Shown: positions 1-5,905, counted from the first letter of the stretch. The stretch is DNA of 7,856 bases from Patescibacteria group bacterium (GCA_018825335.1 JAHJEW010000034.1:1-7856); one strand, 5' to 3'. Notes: generated from the sequence alone by a model not told the origin. Numbers and translations: made by a program.

Positions 1-96
1 AATCGGCGCCTGAGGATACATTTTCGCAAACGTAGCCAGCACGCGTTCCGCGCCACCAAGTTTCACCAGAAAATCATGAACCAAAGCCACCTTCAT
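1..96 (-). CDS. GT4-type glycosyltransferase, N-terminal fragment (runs off left edge)
   Basis: Only the first 32 residues are inside the window. They read MKVALVHDFL, then VKLGGAERVL, and end near YPQAPI. This pattern (a first beta-strand, HDF, a GGAERV glycine-rich loop and a helix) is typical of the N-terminal Rossmann domain of GT-B-fold, family 4 (group 1) glycosyltransferases. These transfer sugars from nucleotide-activated donors in the synthesis of surface polysaccharides or glycolipids at the cytoplasmic membrane. The donor and acceptor cannot be inferred because the C-terminal donor-binding domain is missing. The ATG at 96 is the family-typical start. No Shine-Dalgarno precedes it; instead a TAATAT hexamer ends 7 bases before the ATG, suggesting a leaderless message. 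Family assignment is fairly sure; specificity is unknown. Confidence 0.8.
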   Translation of the reverse strand, partial: MKVALVHDFLVKLGGAERVLATFAKMYPQAPI

Positions 97-103
97 GGGG
101 CAT

Positions 104-132
104 ATATTAGCCTAGTTTGGGGGGAGGGGCAA
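104..132 (-). promoter_or_regulatory. Predicted leaderless promoter of the glycosyltransferase gene
   Basis: On the minus strand TTGCCC (132-127) is followed by a 17-base spacer and TAATAT (109-104), then 7 bases to the ATG at 96. Each box matches the sigma-70 consensus at 4 of 6 positions, which is weak taken alone. The geometry is identical to three other starts in this window, which raises confidence. Transcription would start at or within a base or two of the ATG. Confidence 0.45.
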
Positions 133-145
133 TGGAGGGGGGAGG
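119..145 (+). other. G-rich tract with G-quadruplex potential on the plus strand
   Basis: Runs of six, four, two, six and two G are separated by one to four bases (119-124, 126-129, 134-135, 137-142, 144-145). Only three runs reach three or more G, so a canonical three-quartet quadruplex is not clearly supported; a two-quartet form is possible. The tract overlaps the -35 box and part of the spacer of the glycosyltransferase promoter, so a structure here could affect that promoter. The rest of the 97-211 gap holds no recognisable gene. Confidence 0.35.
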
Positions 146-211
146 TGATATAGGTTGGCGACATTAATTTACGCCATCGTTTATCCACAGAGGAATCGCG
201 GAGTGTTGCAC

Positions 212-982
212 CTATTTTGCTTCAGAAAAATCGAGGTACATCCCCTCTTTCTGAACACCTTCATATGGAAAACGAACAGAAACAAAGTAGGCTCTATCCT
301 CCGCATAGACGCGAATTGGCCTAGGGTTAGCTCTAAGTTCTCGCTGTAATGATTTTATATCCTCAGCGAGCCAACACAGGATTTCTCTTTCATGGTCATT
401 AAGTTCGTTGTTCCACCAGTCCTCCATATAGTCATTTGTTACTTTTTTTAGACTATCAATATTTTTTTCCTTTACTGCTTCACTTTCAAAATGGTTTACA
501 GCATCCATCAACTTCCGTCCAGCCCTTCCAAGTAGTTTAATTTTCTCATTACTATTACTATTTTCTTCCTTCTCAACCTCCTCATCTAATTGTAGAACAT
601 TGCTGCGTGCTTCTTCGAGTTCCGCACGCAATAACTTATAAACATCCTCTAATTTATCAGCTTCCCTGGGAGCAGAGGGACTCCTTTCAGTATCTTCCAC
701 CATTTTTATGGCCTCTTCGAGGCTTGCAATATCGTCTTTTACAATTTGTCTTTCATTATCGAACAAATAAGAAGCATCTTTTTCCTTTAAATGCTTCACC
801 ATCCACCTGGCACTACGCATTGTCTCTTTCCGATACGCTTCTTTATTTTTATCTATATCATTCTCCGGAGGACGGCTGGTTTCCGGTTGCTTATCCGGGC
901 CTTTCTCCTGATAAACCGGTCTTTTTGCTTTTACCGATGTCGTAGTCATGGTAAAGCAATATAATAGATTTTTGTTTTTCAT
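212..982 (-). CDS. Unrecognised charged, coiled-coil-like protein
   Basis: 256 residues if started at the ATG at 982; an in-frame ATG at 949 would give 245. I do not recognise the family. The protein is rich in Lys and Glu. It has a polar, Pro-containing N-terminus (about residues 20-45), helical charged stretches around 75-100 and 108-140 that could form coiled coils, an Asn/Ser patch near 141-145, and a Trp-containing acidic segment (188-205). A more beta-like C-terminus (222-252, with VYAEDRAYF and VSVRF) follows. No signal peptide, membrane segment or catalytic motif is evident. The 982 start is preferred because its A-rich upstream sequence (TTAACAAAAA before ATATG) resembles that of the divergent HNH gene; neither start has a Shine-Dalgarno. 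It is more AT-rich than the repair genes, in keeping with accessory DNA. Its likely promoter contains a 13-base G tract, so expression may be variable. Confidence 0.7.
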   Translation of the reverse strand: MKNKNLLYCFTMTTTSVKAKRPVYQEKGPDKQPETSRPPENDIDKNKEAYRKETMRSARWMVKHLKEKDASYLFDNERQIVKDDIASLEEAIKMVEDTERSPSAPREADKLEDVYKLLRAELEEARSNVLQLDEEVEKEENSNSNEKIKLLGRAGRKLMDAVNHFESEAVKEKNIDSLKKVTNDYMEDWWNNELNDHEREILCWLAEDIKSLQRELRANPRPIRVYAEDRAYFVSVRFPYEGVQKEGMYLDFSEAK

Positions 983-1018
983 ATTTGTTTTTGTTAAGGA
1001 ATTAAGTTATTTCCTAAA

Positions 1019-1051
1019 ATCATAACATGAATACCCCCCCCCCCCCGTCAA
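1019..1051 (-). promoter_or_regulatory. Predicted promoter of the 212-982 gene, with a G13 tract in its spacer
   Basis: On the minus strand TTGACG (1051-1046, 5 of 6 to consensus) is followed by the rest of a 13-base G run and then the extended -10 TGTTATGAT (1027-1019; core TATGAT, 5 of 6). The present spacer to TATGAT is 21 bases, too long for efficient sigma-70 use. Losing three or four G would bring it to 17-18. TGTTAT (1027-1022) gives an 18-base spacer now, but is a weaker hexamer (4 of 6). Transcription from TATGAT would start about 30 bases before the ATG at 982. Confidence 0.45.
1034..1046. repeat. C13 homopolymer (G13 on the minus strand)
   Basis: Thirteen consecutive C lie in the divergent intergenic region, about 52 bases upstream of the minus-strand start at 982. 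Runs of this length mutate readily by slipped-strand mispairing and are a known signature of phase-variable loci. The exact length may also be a sequencing or assembly approximation. Confidence 0.85.
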
Positions 1052-1173
1052 GTCACCTTATGTTTTTAGCGGCAACACAGCTATCCCGAATACATGATAG
1101 TCAAAAATAATGGCTTGTAGAAGGGCGGAACAATAGACGCGTCATGCAACATCCGCCGCGCAGGGTCAACCTC

Positions 1174-1223
1174 TAATTATGGCTTCCGCAAGCCGAAAAA
1201 CACATATTATCCCGCCATAATTA
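1174..1223. repeat. 10-base perfect inverted repeat with a competing inner hairpin
   Basis: TAATATTATGGC-like arms are not needed: the left arm TAATTATGGC (1174-1183) is exactly complementary to GCCATAATTA (1214-1223), with 30 bases between. The last three bases of the left arm also begin a second small hairpin, GGCTT (1181-1185) with AAGCC (1190-1194) around a CCGC loop, so the two structures are mutually exclusive. Nothing else in the 319-base gap 983-1301 suggests a gene. It holds this repeat, the C13 tract and outward promoters at each end. The repeat could be an operator or a structured RNA element; I cannot tell which. Confidence 0.5.
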
Positions 1224-1266
1224 TCTCCAAAAATCCACGTCAAATGCTCGATTATTGGCTTTTTAC

Positions 1267-1275
1267 TGATATAAT
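1267..1275 (+). promoter_or_regulatory. Extended -10 promoter of the HNH gene
   Basis: TG-A-TATAAT is a perfect extended -10 element. No good -35 lies 16-18 bases upstream, which is usual for extended -10 promoters. Transcription would begin near 1282, leaving a leader of about 20 bases before the ATG at 1302. That leader is A-rich and has no Shine-Dalgarno. Confidence 0.6.
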
Positions 1276-1301
1276 TTCAACATTCAATTATTAACAAAAA
1301 T

Positions 1302-2468
1302 ATGATCAACGAACAAATAATCGGGCTCACCGACAAAGAACTATACAACCTCTGCCGGCAGTGCGGAGCCAATATTCGCACATTCAACAAAGAGTTTGCA
1401 GGATACCTGCCCGAAGTCGAAAAAAGAAAACTACACAAAAAATATGGCTGTCATACTCTTTACGAATTCGCTGCAAAACTCGCAGGGATGAGCCAGGATA
1501 CGGTTGATGACATCATGAATGTCCATAAAAAACTGGAAGATAAACCCGCGCTCCAAAGCCTCATAGTCACGCAGGGTTGGAGCAAAGTAAAAGTTGTCGC
1601 AACAATAGCCAGACCGGAAACCGAGAAATTCTGGGCGGAGAAAGTGCGGGAAATGGCCAAAGGAACACTGAAAACTTTCGTGAAAGAGCTTAGGAAAGAG
1701 AACAATGAGATTATGGCCAACGGACAAACGGGGCTTTTCGCGGATACCACCGAATTTGAACGCGCGAACAAAGCAGGTGCGCCATCGCCCGTGCACGAAT
1801 TTTGGCCCGGGCCAAGTACACCCATGGAGGCAAGCCAAAAAACGGCTATCACTTTCAAGCTCGACGCCGACAGCGAATCAAAACTAAGAATTTTCAAGCA
1901 TCGTCTGGAGAAAAAAACAGGGGAGCCGCAGGACTGGAATCAGGCAATAAAGGAATTACTGGAAATAGTTGAACAGCACGAAGCGTGTGCCTCCGGCAAA
2001 AAACGGCACGGGCACGCATCTGGCCGAATGGCCGACGATGGCAAAGGACGGCCGCGGCCGGCATCAAGCCAAAAACCAGTGCCGACAGTAAAAAAAGAGC
2101 CATGCCCTGGCGGGCCGCCAACCAAAGAACAAATCCAGAAAAGCCTTCCACAGCGCGATAAACGCTACATCCCCGCGCGCGTAAAACATTTTCTTCAGCA
2201 GAAATTTCAGGGCACATGCGGCTACCCGGCGTGCAAAAACCCGTCGAAAATTTATCATCACACAAAAAGATTTTCGCTGGACCCAATCCATAATCCCGAC
2301 CACATTGTACCGCTGTGCGAGCCGCACGAACGGCTCGCGCATCATGGGCTTATTGAAAACGAAACTATGCAGCCGGAAAACTGGAAAATCCAAATTCATC
2401 CGGACAAAAATGCACCCGAATATTTGATTGATCGCAGGGTACAGCGCTTCAGGGCGACGGAAAGATGA
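1302..2468 (+). CDS. HNH endonuclease homologue with DUF222/13E12-like N-terminal domain
   Basis: 388 residues. The N-terminal part (about 1-135) has the layout I associate with DUF222/13E12-repeat proteins: a helical region, the 'KKYGCHTLYEFAAKLAGMS' stretch (46-64), 'KPALQSLIVTQGWS' (81-94) and 'KGTLKTFVKEL' (120-130). A second helical segment (181-226) and a low-complexity, Pro/Gly/Lys-rich linker (about 230-285) follow. The C-terminal HNH nuclease module (about 289-350) has a Cys306/Cys311 pair, the His319-His320 doublet, Asn331, His334, and Cys339 with His342, which suit a structural-zinc, metal-dependent nuclease core. The likely role is DNA cleavage in an accessory or mobile context; the target is unknown. 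Neighbours are a divergent gene of unknown function and the downstream vapBC operon, which has its own promoter. The stop is TGA. The nuclease module assignment is strong; the DUF222-like assignment is from memory of the family layout. Confidence 0.78.
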   Translation: MINEQIIGLTDKELYNLCRQCGANIRTFNKEFAGYLPEVEKRKLHKKYGCHTLYEFAAKLAGMSQDTVDDIMNVHKKLEDKPALQSLIVTQGWSKVKVVATIARPETEKFWAEKVREMAKGTLKTFVKELRKENNEIMANGQTGLFADTTEFERANKAGAPSPVHEFWPGPSTPMEASQKTAITFKLDADSESKLRIFKHRLEKKTGEPQDWNQAIKELLEIVEQHEACASGKKRHGHASGRMADDGKGRPRPASSQKPVPTVKKEPCPGGPPTKEQIQKSLPQRDKRYIPARVKHFLQQKFQGTCGYPACKNPSKIYHHTKRFSLDPIHNPDHIVPLCEPHERLAHHGLIENETMQPENWKIQIHPDKNAPEYLIDRRVQRFRATER

Positions 2469-2509
2469 TGGTCGATTTTTTATCTTTCGCTAATCTTCAT
2501 AAGATATTA

Positions 2510-2538
2510 TTGATAATACAGATCGATCATGTTATAAT
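2510..2538 (+). promoter_or_regulatory. vapBC promoter
   Basis: TTGATA (2510-2515, 5 of 6) is followed by exactly 17 bases and a perfect TATAAT (2533-2538), a near-consensus sigma-70 promoter. Transcription would start near 2545, about 25 bases before the vapB ATG. The spacer contains the first copy of the AGATCGATCAT repeat, and the second copy lies just past the predicted start site, as expected for repression by the VapB-VapC complex. Confidence 0.75.
2520..2530 (+). promoter_or_regulatory. Operator-like repeat, copy 1 (vapBC)
   Basis: AGATCGATCAT, with the self-complementary core GATCGATC, lies between the -35 and -10 boxes of the vapBC promoter. It is repeated exactly at 2551-2561, 31 bases away, about three helical turns, so both copies face the same side of the DNA. 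Confidence 0.65.
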
Positions 2539-2550
2539 TTTACCAAACAT

Positions 2551-2561
2551 AGATCGATCAT
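2551..2561 (+). promoter_or_regulatory. Operator-like repeat, copy 2 (vapBC)
   Basis: This is the second exact copy of AGATCGATCAT, in the short untranslated leader 8 bases before the vapB start codon. Together with copy 1 it brackets the -10 box and start site. An AbrB-fold antitoxin bound here would block transcription. Confidence 0.65.
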
Positions 2562-2569
2562 AAAAAAGT

Positions 2570-2779
2570 ATGACTGTAACACTTTCTCCTAAATTCCAGA
2601 TTGTTATACCAAAAGAAATGAGGGAAGACTTAAAACTAAAAAAAGGCATGAAAATTGAATTAATACCACTGAAAGGAAACATTATACTTGTGCCGGTAAA
2701 ACGCCTGGAAGATATGATGGGAACTCTGAAAGGAATGGACACCTCAAATATAAGGGAAAAAACGGACAGAAATATTTAA
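2570..2779 (+). CDS. vapB: VapB antitoxin, AbrB/SpoVT fold
   Basis: 69 residues. Residues 1-45 form a swapped-hairpin AbrB/MazE DNA-binding domain: 'LSPKFQIVIPKEMRED' (5-20) is the hallmark K-x-Q-[IV]-x-[IL]-P-K-x-[IM]-R motif, followed by a KKGMKIEL turn and strand. The C-terminal 46-69, charged and probably flexible until bound, is where such antitoxins wrap around the PIN toxin. VapB neutralises VapC and, with it, represses its own promoter. The toxin gene begins 5 bases after the stop, so the two are co-transcribed and probably translationally coupled. The length is normal for the family. The ATG lacks a Shine-Dalgarno and is preceded by an A-rich stretch. Paired operator-like repeats flank its promoter. 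Confidence 0.88.
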   Translation: MTVTLSPKFQIVIPKEMREDLKLKKGMKIELIPLKGNIILVPVKRLEDMMGTLKGMDTSNIREKTDRNI

Positions 2780-2784
2780 GAACC

Positions 2785-3159
2785 ATGAATATCATCGACT
2801 CATCCGCGTGGCTTGAATTTTTCATCGGCGGAAAAAATGCCGGAACCTATAAAGAGGTTATAAAGCAAACAGATAAACTGGTTATCCCCACCATTATTCT
2901 TTATGAAGTTTACAAAAAAATCACAGTGGAAAAGGACGAAGAAACCGCTTTAAAATATGTAGGAAACATGAAAAACGCAAAAATCGCCGACCTGGATACG
3001 CACCTCGCCATTCTGGCGGCTTCAATAAGCAAAGAACACAAACTTGCCATGGCCGACAGCATTATCCTTGCTACGGCGCAAAAATACGGGGCAACCCTAT
3101 GGACACAGGATGCGGATTTTAAGGGATTGCCAGACGTAAAATATTTTCCGAAGCAATAG
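2785..3159 (+). CDS. vapC: VapC toxin, PIN-domain ribonuclease
   Basis: 124 residues, a single complete PIN domain. All expected acidic metal ligands are present: Asp5 (in MNIIDSSAWLEF), Glu41 (ILYEVYKK), Asp91 (MADSIILATA), and Asp109/Asp111 in TQDADF. VapC toxins are Mg-dependent endoribonucleases, many of which cut initiator tRNA or the 23S sarcin-ricin loop and so halt translation when VapB is degraded. The exact RNA target cannot be read from sequence. The gene starts 5 bases after vapB, the standard antitoxin-first operon. With intact catalytic residues and an intact antitoxin, the module looks functional. A separate promoter for nfo begins 8 bases after the stop. Confidence 0.9.
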   Translation: MNIIDSSAWLEFFIGGKNAGTYKEVIKQTDKLVIPTIILYEVYKKITVEKDEETALKYVGNMKNAKIADLDTHLAILAASISKEHKLAMADSIILATAQKYGATLWTQDADFKGLPDVKYFPKQ

Positions 3160-3166
3160 AGATCCA

Positions 3167-3195
3167 TTGATCCTACGGAATCAAAACCCTACAAT
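3167..3195 (+). promoter_or_regulatory. Predicted leaderless promoter of nfo
   Basis: TTGATC (3167-3172, 4 of 6), 17 bases, TACAAT (3190-3195, 5 of 6), then 7 bases to the ATG at 3203. Transcription would begin at or next to the start codon. The TTG of the -35 box is in frame with nfo and can be mistaken for its start. Confidence 0.55.
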
Positions 3196-3202
3196 TTCCA
3201 CG

Positions 3203-4087
3203 ATGCTGATTCTGGGAGCACACATGTCGATTAGCGAAGGATTCGCGCGGGCCGCGCGGAAAACGGGCGAAGAACTTGGCTGTAACGCCATGCAATTTTT
3301 CACGAAATCGCCGCAGGGGGGCGTGGTAAAGCCAATAGATCCCGCGGACGCCGAAGAATTCAAAAAACTCTGTAAAAAGTACAGGATAAAATACGTCATT
3401 GCGCACAGCTCGTACCTGCTGAACTTTGCAAAGCCCGCAAGCCGTATACCGTGGGCCGTACAAGATATTATGACCGATTTCACCCGCCTCGCTTCGCTCG
3501 GCGGATGCGGCGTCGTCGTCCACATCGGTAAAGCGCTCGAAGGCGCTCGGCAAGAGGCAATTCGAAACGTAATCGAAAACGCCAAACTCATCATCGACCA
3601 AACGGAAAAAATTACCGCCGTACCGGACGCCCCCCTCCAGTACATACTCGAAAACACCGCCGGTCAGGGCAGCGAAATCGGCTACAGACTCGAAGAACTG
3701 GGCCAAATATGGAAAGGATTAAACGGCTTCAGCCCTCGCATAAAGTCATGTCTGGATACAGCGCACATCTGGGCCGCCGGCTACGACATCTCATCGCCAA
3801 AAGCCGCCAAAGAAACACTAAAACTGTACGACCAGCTGGTCGGCCTGAAAACCCTTTCCTGCATCCACTTTAACGATTCAAAAAAAGCTCTCGGCAGCCG
3901 CGTGGATCGCCACGACAACATAGGCAGGGGACTGATCCATCCCGAAAACTCGACAACGAACCCGCAGGGCCTTCTAACAATCGCCCGCTTCGCCGCCGAA
4001 AAATCCATTCCGCTTATTCTGGAAACTCCCGAAAGAGACGGATTCACGCACCTGGATGATATAAAAATGGTCAAAAAGAGCATTTAA
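3203..4087 (+). CDS. nfo: Endonuclease IV (AP endonuclease)
   Basis: 294 residues from the ATG at 3203, giving MLILGAHMSI, the normal family N-terminus. An in-frame TTG 36 bases upstream would add 12 residues with no family match and coincides with the -35 box, so I reject it. It is a TIM-barrel enzyme that incises DNA 5' of abasic sites and removes 3'-blocking groups in base excision repair. All nine expected zinc ligands are seen: His68 (AHSSYLLN), His107 (VHIGK, where many homologues have HPG), Glu150 (LENTAGQG), Asp185 and His188 (CLDTAHIWAAGYD), His222 (IHFNDSK), Asp235 and His237 (DRHDNIGRG) and Glu274 (LILETP). Full length, apparently functional. It is tail to tail with polX, another repair gene. 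There is no Shine-Dalgarno. Confidence 0.93.
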   Translation: MLILGAHMSISEGFARAARKTGEELGCNAMQFFTKSPQGGVVKPIDPADAEEFKKLCKKYRIKYVIAHSSYLLNFAKPASRIPWAVQDIMTDFTRLASLGGCGVVVHIGKALEGARQEAIRNVIENAKLIIDQTEKITAVPDAPLQYILENTAGQGSEIGYRLEELGQIWKGLNGFSPRIKSCLDTAHIWAAGYDISSPKAAKETLKLYDQLVGLKTLSCIHFNDSKKALGSRVDRHDNIGRGLIHPENSTTNPQGLLTIARFAAEKSIPLILETPERDGFTHLDDIKMVKKSI

Positions 4088-4090
4088 CAA

Positions 4091-4120
4091 ACGGGTGGCA
4101 AATATAAAATAGCCGCCCGT
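4091..4120 (-). terminator. Hairpin terminator between nfo and polX, best oriented for polX
   Basis: ACGGGTGGC (4091-4099) pairs with GCCGCCCGT (4112-4120) as a 9-base-pair GC-rich stem with one G-T wobble and a 12-base AT loop. On the minus strand the stem is followed by TTGTTAAAT, a modest T-rich tail, so it fits polX termination. On the plus strand no T run follows, so intrinsic termination of nfo is less clear, though the stem may still protect the 3' end. Confidence 0.55.
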
Positions 4121-4129
4121 CCGCAAAAC

Positions 4130-5905
4130 CTACTTCCGCCGTTTCGCCAAAAATTCCTTTAATTTCAAAAGCGGCATCGCGTTTAAAACGTCCGCTTTGG
4201 TAAGCCAGCCGCGCCGCGCCACCGCCACCGCGTAATTCAAAAATTGCATCTGTGAAATCGCGTGCCCGTCCGAATCGAGAGTGAACCTGGCACCTTCCGA
4301 AGCGGCGATTTTTACATAATAATCAAAAAGATCCAGGCGCGCGGGCTGCCCGTTGATTTCCAGCGCTACGCCCAGATCGGCGCATGCTTTTATGATTTTG
4401 CCCATGTCTATGGCATACGGCTCGCGCTGGTTAATTAGCCGCCCGCTCGGATGCCCCAGCTGCGTCACGTAAGGATTCTTCAAAGCCTTCAAAACACGCG
4501 CAGTCATTTCGCTTTCACTCATGCGAAAACGCGAATGCACCGAGGCAACAACAATATCCATTTTTTTAAGAACTTTGTCAGGCAGATCAAGTGACCCGTC
4601 GGGCAAAATGTCGCATTCCGTGCCTTTCAAAATCGTAAACGGCGCTTTTCCTTTCCTGGCCGCCGCCGTCGAAGACCCCGCTGTGGCGGCGGCAAAGTCG
4701 GCGTTAATCTCATCAATCTCATCCCACTGCATTTTGTAGCGATCGGGCGTCAGCCCGTGCGCAACCGCGACGGCAGGCGAATGATCCGTCAGCGCCATAT
4801 ACTCAAACCCCGCATCCCTGTAAGCCTTCGCAATATCTTCGATCTCATCGCTGCCGTCGCTCCATTTGCTGTGCACATGCAGGTCCCCGCGCAGATCCTT
4901 ATACTCCACAACCTTGGGTAGCTTCCCTTTGCGGGCCGCCTCGATCTCCCCGCGGTTTTCGCGCAGCTCCGGCACAATATAGGGCAGCCCCAAAACTTTA
5001 TAAACCTCCTCCTCCGTGCGGCCCGCCACCTGCTTTTTTCCCTTAAAAACCCCGTACTCGCTCACTTTCATTCCGTGCTTCTTCGCATAATCGCGCAACG
5101 CAACATTATGCTCCTTCGAACCCGTAAAATAGTGCAGCGCCGCCCCGAAACTCTTGGCCTCCACAACACGCAGATCCACCTGAACCCCGGCGTCCAGAAT
5201 AACAGACGTCTTGGTTTCACCCTTCGCGATAACATTTGCGACTCCCGGAAACTTCACGAAAAAGTCCATCACCTTTTTGGGCTTAGAACTCGCCGCCAGA
5301 ATATCAATATCTCCGACAGTCTCCTTCATCCTCCTTAAACTTCCCGCAAACGTAGCCTTCTCCGCCTCGCGGCACCCATCCCTCAAATAGTCAACAATCT
5401 CATTCGCATGCGCAAGCGCCTCGGAAAGCATCATCCGCTCGCCGTGTTTCTCAAACTCATCCAGCGCCACCAGAATTTCACTTTCGCTTTTCTCACCCAT
5501 TTTCGGCAGATCGCGCAGCCGCCCTTTTTTCGCAGCCGCACGCAGCTTTTCAATCGAATCAATCCCCAGCTCCGAATAAAACAGTTTTACCTTTTTTGGC
5601 CCGATGCCGCGCACGCGCAAAATATCCAGAAGCCCGCGGTCGAACTTCTTCATCAGCTCTTCATGATACTTGCACTTACCCTTCTCAATAAGCTCCGCAA
5701 TCTTCGCCGCCAGATCCTTGCCGATACCGGGAATATTCTCAAGATCCTTCGGATTTCGCGTATAAATATCCTTAAGATCCTCGCCAAGCTCCGAAATAAC
5801 CAGCGCCGCCTTATGATAAGCCAAAACCCTGAACCGGTTCGCGTCCTGGATCTCCAGAATATCACCGATCTCCTGAAACACCTGCGCTATACGTTGATTG
5901 TCCAT
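4130..5905 (-). CDS. polX: Family X DNA polymerase with C-terminal PHP domain
   Basis: 591 residues from the ATG at 5905. The helical N-terminal 8-kDa-like region has helix-hairpin-helix motifs at about 57-69 (NIPGIGKDLAAKI) and 97-110 (RVRGIGPKKV). The nucleotidyltransferase palm has GSLRR (188-192), catalytic Asp199 and Asp201 in GDIDIL, and Asp244 in VDLRVV; the thumb has YFTGSKEHN (259-267). The PHP domain (about 340-560) keeps its metal ligands: His343/His345, Asp350, His375, Glu430, His457, His485, Asp546 and His548. Bacterial PolX enzymes fill short gaps in repair, and the PHP part gives Mn-dependent 3'-5' exonuclease and, in some, AP-endonuclease activity. One oddity is an Ala/Ser/Thr-rich insertion of about 16 residues near 405-422. 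A TTG at 5941 would add 12 residues but coincides with the -35 box. Confidence 0.94.
   Translation of the reverse strand: MDNQRIAQVFQEIGDILEIQDANRFRVLAYHKAALVISELGEDLKDIYTRNPKDLENIPGIGKDLAAKIAELIEKGKCKYHEELMKKFDRGLLDILRVRGIGPKKVKLFYSELGIDSIEKLRAAAKKGRLRDLPKMGEKSESEILVALDEFEKHGERMMLSEALAHANEIVDYLRDGCREAEKATFAGSLRRMKETVGDIDILAASSKPKKVMDFFVKFPGVANVIAKGETKTSVILDAGVQVDLRVVEAKSFGAALHYFTGSKEHNVALRDYAKKHGMKVSEYGVFKGKKQVAGRTEEEVYKVLGLPYIVPELRENRGEIEAARKGKLPKVVEYKDLRGDLHVHSKWSDGSDEIEDIAKAYRDAGFEYMALTDHSPAVAVAHGLTPDRYKMQWDEIDEINADFAAATAGSSTAAARKGKAPFTILKGTECDILPDGSLDLPDKVLKKMDIVVASVHSRFRMSESEMTARVLKALKNPYVTQLGHPSGRLINQREPYAIDMGKIIKACADLGVALEINGQPARLDLFDYYVKIAASEGARFTLDSDGHAISQMQFLNYAVAVARRGWLTKADVLNAMPLLKLKEFLAKRRK
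4659..4693. repeat. GC-rich inverted repeat inside polX
   Basis: GCCGCCGCC (4659-4667) and GGCGGCGGC (4685-4693) are perfect 9-base arms around a 17-base loop. They encode the two Ala clusters of a low-complexity insertion in the PHP domain (about residues 405-416). The arms are trinucleotide repeats, so slippage or expansion is a plausible origin. The hairpin may also form in the mRNA. Confidence 0.6.

Noticed and set aside
156..176. TGGCG/CGCCA hairpin downstream of the 212-982 gene
   Set aside because: It has a five-base-pair stem with an 11-base loop and no T run on the minus strand, so it is not a convincing terminator.
181..189. TTATCCACA, a perfect DnaA box
   Set aside because: It is a single copy with no cluster, no AT-rich unwinding region and no dnaA/dnaN nearby. 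A chance match in a window this size is not very unlikely.
155..349. 64-codon plus-strand frame starting with TTG
   Set aside because: It is antisense to the end of the 212-982 gene and its protein has no recognisable features. The only support is the upstream GGAGGTGAT, reported separately as a low-interest observation.
2049..2060. 12-base palindrome CGGCCGCGGCCG in the HNH gene
   Set aside because: It lies in the GC-rich low-complexity linker and encodes GRPRP. No second copy or regulatory context was seen.
2455..2481. Possible terminator after the HNH gene (CGAC/GTCG followed by six T)
   Set aside because: The stem is only four base pairs with a 12-base loop, so the T run alone is not enough to call a terminator.
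25..5357. 13-base match CGCAAACGTAGCC at 25-37 and 5345-5357
   Set aside because: Both copies fall in coding sequence and encode the same common ATFA residues on the minus strand in the same frame. This is best explained by shared codon use, not a mobile or regulatory repeat.
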